Below, piece after piece: positions 50,888 to 56,617 of a stretch of DNA of 56,617 nucleotides; the first letter of the stretch is position 1; each line of letters starts with the position of its first letter. The notes beneath the pieces are model-generated. The model was not told the origin of the DNA and did not search any database. It saw only the letters and a program-made list of their open reading frames with translations. The DNA is taken from positions 1 to 56,617 of the forward strand of contig JBCCHN010000020.1 in NCBI GenBank assembly GCA_039028695.1. The letters are read 5' to 3'. This DNA comes from JANQKX01 sp039028695 (lineage in GTDB: Bacteria > Pseudomonadota > Alphaproteobacteria > Kiloniellales > Kiloniellaceae). Position numbers and translations under genes: made by a program.

Positions 50888-52243
50888 ATGACAGAGCGTG
50901 TTGCCATTCTGGGCGCGGGGCCAAGTGGATTGTCCGCATTGCGGGCCTTTGAATCGGAGCGGCGTAAGGGAGGGGATATCCCCGAAGTCGTCTGTTTTGA
51001 AAAGCAACCCGAACTGGGTGGCCTGTGGGTCTATGATTGGCGGACCGGGATTGACGCGAACGGCGAGCCGGTTCAGGGCTCCATGTACCGCTATCTTTGG
51101 TCCAATGGTCCCAAGGAAGCTCTTGAATTCGCCGATTACACCTTTGATGAACATTTCGGCCAAGGCATTGCGTCCTATCCTCCTCGTGAGGTTCTCTTCG
51201 ACTACATTAAGGGCCGCGTGGCAAAGACCGTTGCCACGGAATGGATTCGCCTTAACACGGTTGTGCGCTCCGTTGATTGGGATGGGGATCGATCCAAGTT
51301 CACCGTGACCGTTCATGATCACAACGAGAATCACACATACAGTGAAGAGTTCGATTATATCATCAACGCGACCGGCCATTTCTCCACCCCTCACGTTCCT
51401 TATTTTGAGGGAATCGAGAAATTTGAAGGTTCTGTCGTGCACGCCCATGACTTTCGTGATGCGCTCGCTTACAAGGGCAAGGACATCCTGATCGTCGGCG
51501 CCAGCTACTCGGCCGAGGACATCGGCTCCCAATGCTGGAAGTATGGCGCCAAATCCGTCACGCTGAGCTACCGTACGGCGCCTCCCGGATATACTTGGCC
51601 TGATAACTGGGAAGAAAAACCGGTGCTGACAAAAATCGAGGGATCGACCTGCCACTTCAAGGACGGCTCGTCCAAGGAATTGGATGCGATCATCTTATGC
51701 ACCGGCTATTTGCACCATTACCCCTGGTTCGATGATGACCATCGGCTGGTCAGCGCCAACCGCATGTGGCCCTTGGGATTGTACCAAGGGGTGGCCTGGA
51801 CCAAGAATCCCAGGCTGTTTTACATTGGTGCTCAGGATCAGTGGTTCACCTTCAATATGTTTGATGCCATGGCCTGGTGGGCCCGCGATGTCATTCTGGG
51901 GCGTATTGAATTGCCCGACCAGGCGACCATGGATGCGGATTGCCAGGAATGGCGGGACAAAGAAGAAGTGGCCACCAGTGACGAAGATGTTTCGGCCCAG
52001 TGGAAATACCAAGGTGCCTTGGTTGTCCGGCTGGTCGAGCAGACCGATTATCCGTCGTTCGACGTGGAAGGGGTCCATGATCTCTTCTATCAATGGAAAA
52101 AGCACAAAAAAGCTAATATCATGGGTTTCCGCGACAATGCGTACAAGTCAGTAATGACGGGTAAGATGTCTCCGGAACACCACACTCGGTGGGTTGAGGA
52201 AATGGACGACAGCATGGAGTCCTATCTGCGAACAAGCGGGTGA
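50888..52243 (+). CDS. tmm: Trimethylamine monooxygenase (bacterial FMO)
   Basis: Tmm oxidises trimethylamine to TMAO with NADPH and O2. The 451-residue protein has the FAD motif AILGAGPSGLSALRAFES (residues 6-23), SMYRYLWSNGPKEALEFADY, and the FMO fingerprint FEGSVVHAHDF (F179, G181, H185, F189). The NADPH motif is LIVGASYSAEDIG (201-213) with Tyr207 at the position of the functionally important Tyr207 recalled for Roseovarius Tmm. ILCTGY and FYIGAQDQWFTFNMFDAMAWW complete a near full-length match to that enzyme. GGGAGG precedes the ATG. It diverges from tdm, the expected partner. Confidence 0.93.
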   Translation: MTERVAILGAGPSGLSALRAFESERRKGGDIPEVVCFEKQPELGGLWVYDWRTGIDANGEPVQGSMYRYLWSNGPKEALEFADYTFDEHFGQGIASYPPREVLFDYIKGRVAKTVATEWIRLNTVVRSVDWDGDRSKFTVTVHDHNENHTYSEEFDYIINATGHFSTPHVPYFEGIEKFEGSVVHAHDFRDALAYKGKDILIVGASYSAEDIGSQCWKYGAKSVTLSYRTAPPGYTWPDNWEEKPVLTKIEGSTCHFKDGSSKELDAIILCTGYLHHYPWFDDDHRLVSANRMWPLGLYQGVAWTKNPRLFYIGAQDQWFTFNMFDAMAWWARDVILGRIELPDQATMDADCQEWRDKEEVATSDEDVSAQWKYQGALVVRLVEQTDYPSFDVEGVHDLFYQWKKHKKANIMGFRDNAYKSVMTGKMSPEHHTRWVEEMDDSMESYLRTSG

Positions 52244-52444
52244 TTTTAGGTGTTCTGTAAAGTCAGCGACCTAACCTGCCTCGCTGGGCCTTCCGGTCGC
52301 GTTGATGGGAAACCGTAGCGCTTCCGGTTGGGCCTGGGATAGTCTGATGTGAAGGTGCACAAAAACCAACTTGGGTAATAATTTTAGGGAGATCGTCGTG
52401 TTGTTATCTTTTGAGCGCCTTTGTAGTTCCTAGGGACGAACGAG

Positions 52445-54916
52445 GTGTCCATTCCTGATCGGACCAGTGTGGTGATCGTGGGCGGCGGTGTGGCCGGCTG
52501 TTCGATTGCCTATCATCTGGCGAAGATTGGCATCACGGATGTTTTATTATGTGAGCGCAGGCAACTGACCTGTGGGACCACCTGGCACGCGGCCGGGCTG
52601 GTCACCCAGTTGCGCGCGACCCGCAACATGACCGAGCTGGCGAAATACACCGGCGAGCTCTTTACCAATTTGGAAGCGGAAACCGGCCAGGCGACCGGTT
52701 TTAAGAGGAATGGATCGTTGCGCCTCGCCACCCACGAAGCGCGCTTCGAGGAGCTGAAGCGCGGCGTCTCCATGGCCCGCAACTTCGGCCTGGAGGCCCA
52801 TGTTCTGACCCCGGGTGAGGTTAAGGAACGCTATCCGCTGATCCAGGTAGATGACTTGAGCGGTGGTATCTGGATGCCCAAGGACGGTCAGGTCAATCCC
52901 GCCGATGTCACAATGGCCATGGCGAAGGGGGCTCGCAGGCATGGTGTGAAGATTTTTGAGGACACGCCGGTGGATCAGGTTTTGGTCAGGGGCGGCAGGG
53001 CGGTGGGTGTGCGTCTCGCTGGCCCGGAAGGTCAACCTGGCCAAGAAATTCAAGCCGATAATGTGGTGATTGCCGGTGGCATGTGGTCGCGGGACTTCGC
53101 CGCCAAGATCGGCGTGCATTTGCCGCTTCACGCGGCCGAACACTTTTACATTGTTACCCAGCCCATGCCCGAGTTGACGCCGGATCTGCCGGTGCTGTTC
53201 CTTGGCGATGAGCATTCCTATTACAAGGAAGATGCCGGCAAGCTTCTGCTCGGTTGCTTCGAGCCCAATGCCAAACCCTGGGGGCAGGACGGTATTCCCG
53301 AGGACTTTTGCTTTGATTCCCTGCCGGAGGATTTCGATCACTTCGAGCCCATTCTGGAGATGGCCGTCAAGCGTATGCCGGCGCTGGCCAATGCGGGCAT
53401 TCAGCTGTTCTTCAACGGGCCGGAGAGCTTTACCCCGGACGACCGCTACCTTCTGGGGGAAACACCTGAGGTTCGGCACCTCTTTTGCGCCTGCGGATTT
53501 AACTCCGTGGGTATTCTCTCGTCCGGAGGCGTAGGGAAAGCTCTGGCGGCTTGGATCCGTGACGGTCACCCGCCTGTTGAGTTGGCGGATGTGGATGTGC
53601 GTCGTATGCAGCCCTTTCAGACCAATAAGAAGTATCTCTTCGAGCGGACCACCGAAACCCTCGGTCTGCTGTTCGATATGCACTGGCCCAACCGGCAATT
53701 CGAAACCTCGCGCGATGTTCGCTGCAGCCCCTTCCACCATCGCCTGAAAGAGGCGGGAGCCTGGATGACGGAGGCCGCGGGTTGGGAGCGGCCTGGGTTT
53801 TTCTGGCGTGCCGGAGAGCCGCGGGAGATCGGTTACTCTTGGGGCCGGCAGAGTTGGTTCGATAATGTGGCCGGGGAGTGCCGGACGACTAACCAGGCGG
53901 TGTCCCTCTTTGATCAATCCTCCTTTACCAAGTTTCGTATCGAAGGCCGAGACGCCTGTCGCCAACTCAACAGAATTTGTGCGAACAATATCGATGTGGA
54001 CGTGGGCCGCTTGGTCTATACACAGTGCTTGAATGAGCGGGGCGGAATTGAAGCGGATGTCACGGTGACCCGTCTTGCCGATGATGCCTTTTTGTTGATC
54101 TCGATCGGCGGGTCCCAAACGCGAGATTTGTCGTGGCTGCGGCGCCACCTTGATGACGAGGCCCGCGCGGTCGTCACCGACATCACCTCAGGATTGCCCA
54201 TGCTCGGTGTCATGGGCCCCAACTCACGTCCTCTATTGGAGGCGCTGTCGGGAGAGGATCTCTCAAACGGCGGCTTTGCCTTTGGCAGCAGCCGGGAGCT
54301 GGAAATCGGGTTCGCGCGGGTGCGCGCCAGCCGTGTCACCTTTGTCGGCGAACTCGGTTGGGAAATTTACGTTCCAAGCGAATTCGCGCCCCATGTTTTT
54401 GAGAAGATCGTGCAAGAGGGTAAAAATCATGGTCTGGGCCAGGCCGGGTACTTTGCCTTGAACTCACTGCGGATGGAAAAGGGCTATCGTCATTGGGGAC
54501 ATGACATCGGGGAGGAGGATACGCCCCTTGATGCCGGGTTGAGCTTTGCCGTGGCTTATGACAAGCCCGGTGGCTTTATTGGCCGGGACGCCTTGCTCAA
54601 GCAAAGGGACCGGAACAAGCGCAGCAAGCGGCTTGTCGGCGTTCGGGTTGAGTCCGATGCGGTCGAGCCGCTGCTCTATCACGAGGAGCCGATCTTAAAG
54701 GATGGACAGATCATCGGCTCGGTGACCTCGGGCGCCTATGGTCATCGCATCGGCGCCTCTTTGGGGCTGGCCTATATTCATCATTCGGAAGGGGTGGATA
54801 AGGCCTACCTGGAGGAGGGCAATTTTGAGGTTGAAGTCGCTTGTGAGCGTTATCCCGCCACGCTGCAGCTTCGGCCGTTTTTTGATCCAGACAATTCACG
54901 GGTAAAAAGCGAGTAG
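52445..54916 (+). CDS. Dimethylglycine/sarcosine dehydrogenase-like flavoprotein fused to GcvT
   Basis: These enzymes demethylate N-methyl amino acids or amines and pass the methylene group to tetrahydrofolate. The 823-residue protein has an N-terminal DAO domain with VVIVGGGVAGCSIAYHLAK (residues 9-27). CGTTWHAAGLV holds His48, the position that binds FAD covalently in mammalian dimethylglycine dehydrogenase. FNSVGILSSGGVGKALAAWI ends the FAD part. An FAO_M linker and GcvT domains follow, with GELGWEIYVPSEFAPHVFEK and ALNSLRMEKGYRHWGHDIGEED. The start is GTG at 52445, just before the Rossmann motif. It lies 201 bases after tmm. The substrate could be dimethylglycine, sarcosine or a simple methylamine. 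Confidence 0.83.
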   Translation: MSIPDRTSVVIVGGGVAGCSIAYHLAKIGITDVLLCERRQLTCGTTWHAAGLVTQLRATRNMTELAKYTGELFTNLEAETGQATGFKRNGSLRLATHEARFEELKRGVSMARNFGLEAHVLTPGEVKERYPLIQVDDLSGGIWMPKDGQVNPADVTMAMAKGARRHGVKIFEDTPVDQVLVRGGRAVGVRLAGPEGQPGQEIQADNVVIAGGMWSRDFAAKIGVHLPLHAAEHFYIVTQPMPELTPDLPVLFLGDEHSYYKEDAGKLLLGCFEPNAKPWGQDGIPEDFCFDSLPEDFDHFEPILEMAVKRMPALANAGIQLFFNGPESFTPDDRYLLGETPEVRHLFCACGFNSVGILSSGGVGKALAAWIRDGHPPVELADVDVRRMQPFQTNKKYLFERTTETLGLLFDMHWPNRQFETSRDVRCSPFHHRLKEAGAWMTEAAGWERPGFFWRAGEPREIGYSWGRQSWFDNVAGECRTTNQAVSLFDQSSFTKFRIEGRDACRQLNRICANNIDVDVGRLVYTQCLNERGGIEADVTVTRLADDAFLLISIGGSQTRDLSWLRRHLDDEARAVVTDITSGLPMLGVMGPNSRPLLEALSGEDLSNGGFAFGSSRELEIGFARVRASRVTFVGELGWEIYVPSEFAPHVFEKIVQEGKNHGLGQAGYFALNSLRMEKGYRHWGHDIGEEDTPLDAGLSFAVAYDKPGGFIGRDALLKQRDRNKRSKRLVGVRVESDAVEPLLYHEEPILKDGQIIGSVTSGAYGHRIGASLGLAYIHHSEGVDKAYLEEGNFEVEVACERYPATLQLRPFFDPDNSRVKSE

Positions 54917-54929
54917 GGAGGCTTAAGAG

Positions 54930-56435
54930 ATGACCGTACTTCAGCAGTTCTCGGACCTCAGTTCGAAAATTTTCATCGCGGGGCAATACCGCACCAGTGG
55001 TGCGACGACAGGCATTGATGTGATCGATCCGGCAACCGAGGACCGGCTTGGGGAGATCCCCGAGACCACCGAGGCGGAAATGGACGAGGCAATCGCCGCC
55101 GCCTCTTCGGCTCAAAAAGCCTGGAACGACCGCTCACCCCTTGACCGGGCCCATGTTTTGCACGATGTGGCCAACAAGATGGCAGGGATGACCCCTCTGT
55201 TTGCCGAGGCCCTGACCCGGGAGATGGGCAAGCCTTATAAGGAGTCGGCCGATGAGGTGCATTGGAGCGTCCATAACATCCGCTATTATGCGGAGTTGGG
55301 CCGCAGCGAGGTCGGTAAGGTTTTGGGCTCTGCCGTCGAGGGCCAATTCCACTATACCTTAAAGCAGCCGCTTGGGACCTGTGTGCTGATTCTGCCCTTT
55401 AACTATCCCATGGTGCTCTTGGCCTGGGAGGCGAGCGCTGCCCTGGCGGCCGGTAATGCGGTCATCATCAAACCCTCTCAGTACACCTCCTTGACAACCC
55501 TGCTGTTCGCGGAAGCCTTTTCGGCTCTGCCCGAGGGGCTATTCCAGATTGTCACTGGTGAGGCGCCGGCGGGAAAGTATTTGGTCGAGCATGATAATAC
55601 CCACATGGTGGCCTTCACGGGCAGTGTGCCTGTGGGCGTGGGTGTCTCCGCCAAGTGCGGGGAGTTGATGAAGCGCTGCCTGATTGAAAATTCTGGCAAC
55701 GACCCCTTCATCATCATGCCCTCGGCACCCATGGATATCACGGCGCGGGCAGCGGCCTTTTCCTCTTACATGAATTGCGGGCAGATTTGCGTGTCCGCCG
55801 AACGGTATTTCGTGCATGAGAAAATCCATGACGAGTTTGTCGAACGCTTGGTTGAGGAAACCAAAAAGGTCCGGATCGGCAACGGCCTAGACAAGGTGGA
55901 CATGGGCCCCATCGTATCGTCGAAAGAACGGGACCGCTATGAAGGCGTTCTGCGCAAGGCGATCGATGAGGGGGCCGAGCCCGCCATCGGGGGTGGCCGA
56001 CCCAGTGAATTTAACAAAGGCTGGTTCGTGGAGCCGACGGTGTTGGTCAATTGCCATGATGAGATGAGCATTTTCAACAACGAGAGCTTCGGGCCGGTCG
56101 CACCGATCTGCAAGGTTTCCAGCTTTGACGAGGCCGTCCAGAAGGCAAACGACTCGAAGTACGGCTTGGGTGCCAATATCTACACCAGTGACCTGTCCGA
56201 AGGCATCCGCGCCGCCGAGCAAATCGAGGCGGGGATGGTGTGGGTCAACGCGCCTTTGCTAGACAACGATGCCGGTCCCTTCGGGGGTACCAAGATGAGC
56301 GGTGCGGGGCGTCAACTCGGCGCCGAGGGCCTGGAGACCTTCCGGACGACAAAGACAGTTATGATTGATCCGGACTGTCAGCCTCAAGATTTCTGGTGGT
56401 TCCCCTATGCCGACGGGGAAATGTATCAGAAGTAA
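54930..56435 (+). CDS. Aldehyde dehydrogenase
   Basis: The 501-residue protein is an NAD(P)-dependent aldehyde dehydrogenase. LPFNYPMVLLAWEASAALAAG (about residues 154-174) binds the cofactor and VAFTGSVPVGVGVSAKCGEL follows. The catalytic glutamate lies in CLIENSGNDP, where the usual ELGG reads ENSG, and the catalytic cysteine in NCGQICVSAERYF (about residue 289). The variant glutamate motif resembles succinate-semialdehyde and lactaldehyde-type members, but the substrate is unknown. It starts 14 bases after the DMGDH-like gene, behind GGGAGG, so the two form an operon. An aldehyde released by that flavoenzyme or by Tdm is a possible substrate. Confidence 0.86.
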   Translation: MTVLQQFSDLSSKIFIAGQYRTSGATTGIDVIDPATEDRLGEIPETTEAEMDEAIAAASSAQKAWNDRSPLDRAHVLHDVANKMAGMTPLFAEALTREMGKPYKESADEVHWSVHNIRYYAELGRSEVGKVLGSAVEGQFHYTLKQPLGTCVLILPFNYPMVLLAWEASAALAAGNAVIIKPSQYTSLTTLLFAEAFSALPEGLFQIVTGEAPAGKYLVEHDNTHMVAFTGSVPVGVGVSAKCGELMKRCLIENSGNDPFIIMPSAPMDITARAAAFSSYMNCGQICVSAERYFVHEKIHDEFVERLVEETKKVRIGNGLDKVDMGPIVSSKERDRYEGVLRKAIDEGAEPAIGGGRPSEFNKGWFVEPTVLVNCHDEMSIFNNESFGPVAPICKVSSFDEAVQKANDSKYGLGANIYTSDLSEGIRAAEQIEAGMVWVNAPLLDNDAGPFGGTKMSGAGRQLGAEGLETFRTTKTVMIDPDCQPQDFWWFPYADGEMYQK

Positions 56436-56475
56436 AAGGGATGCATACAAGCCTGAAAACCAAAGGGAGGATAAA

Positions 56476-56617
56476 ATGAATTTCACACGTCGAGATGTAC
56501 TTAAGACCACGGCTGCGGGAGCTCTTGTTGCAGGAGTTGCACCTTTTAGCATCGCCAAGGCGGCTGATGATACGATCAAGGTTGGGATGAACATTCCCAT
56601 GACGGGGGACTATGCGC
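56476..56617 (+). CDS. Branched-chain-amino-acid-type ABC substrate-binding protein (3' truncated)
   Basis: Only the first 47 codons are inside the window. The ATG at 56476 follows GGGAGG by five bases. The peptide starts MNFTRRDVLKTTAAGALVAG, a twin-arginine signal (RRDVLK) with a hydrophobic core, ending near SIAKAADD. The mature start TIKVGMNIPMTGDYA is the opening of periplasmic Leu/Ile/Val- or amide/urea-binding proteins (LivK family). Its position right after the DMGDH-like and aldehyde dehydrogenase genes suggests import of the compound they degrade; permeases and ATPases would be expected beyond the window. Confidence 0.8.
   Translation, partial: MNFTRRDVLKTTAAGALVAGVAPFSIAKAADDTIKVGMNIPMTGDYA

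Noticed and set aside
1..56617. CRISPR array, tRNA or rRNA genes
   Set aside because: No regularly spaced repeats, no tRNA-like T-loop/acceptor pattern and no rRNA signature were seen on reading through; a dedicated scan was not possible.

Overview
The window reads as chromosomal DNA of an alphaproteobacterium, probably marine and heterotrophic (Rhodospirillales- or Rhodobacterales-like). The grounds are the gene order rimM-trmD-rplS, the linkage of malyl-CoA thioesterase and mesaconyl-CoA hydratase to sdhCDAB, the mdh-sucCDAB run, and a trimethylamine monooxygenase / TMAO demethylase pair of the type known from Methylocella, roseobacters and SAR11. Taxonomy is inference; there is no rRNA gene here.

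Layout. Positions 1-8.6 kb hold housekeeping genes: rimM (5' truncated), trmD, rplS, leuC-leuD-leuB, a GNAT acetyltransferase behind a clear terminator, asd, and convergent pdxY. From 8.7 to 27.3 kb is a central-carbon block. It has mcl2 and mch (ethylmalonyl-CoA pathway), a 1.5-kb gene-free stretch with two perfect DnaA boxes and AT-rich palindromes (candidate replication origin), sdhCDAB, an SAF-domain oxidoreductase, an SDR, zapE, then mdh, sucC, sucD, sucA and a two-lipoyl sucB. The malate dehydrogenase carries an unusual Lys/Arg/Ala-rich tail with AT-hook-like motifs.

From 27.3 to 36.4 kb is an accessory region: a CHAP lipoprotein, a decayed DmpA-type aminopeptidase, a GMC oxidoreductase translationally coupled to a ThDP decarboxylase, a sterol-desaturase-family membrane protein, a chorismate-lyase-like protein, a CofD/YvcK-like protein, an isochorismatase-like hydrolase and a decayed IS5-type transposase.

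From 36.5 to 47.5 kb lies an amine/aromatic-like catabolic region: HpaB-type flavin monooxygenase, a RidA-family protein without the usual arginine, a DUF1028 protein, a LuxR-type regulator, a complete polyamine-type ABC transporter, a class III aminotransferase and an aldehyde dehydrogenase. These can be read as uptake, transamination and oxidation of an amine. From 47.6 kb to the end is a methylated-amine region: an XRE-cupin regulator behind tdm, divergent tmm, a dimethylglycine/sarcosine-dehydrogenase-like flavoprotein fused to GcvT, a second aldehyde dehydrogenase, and the start of a Tat-exported branched-chain-amino-acid-type binding protein. Tmm would make TMAO from trimethylamine. Tdm would cleave it to dimethylamine and a one-carbon unit handed to tetrahydrofolate.

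I saw no CRISPR array, tRNA, rRNA or intact insertion sequence. Function calls rest on reading motifs and recalled family features; no database search was run.
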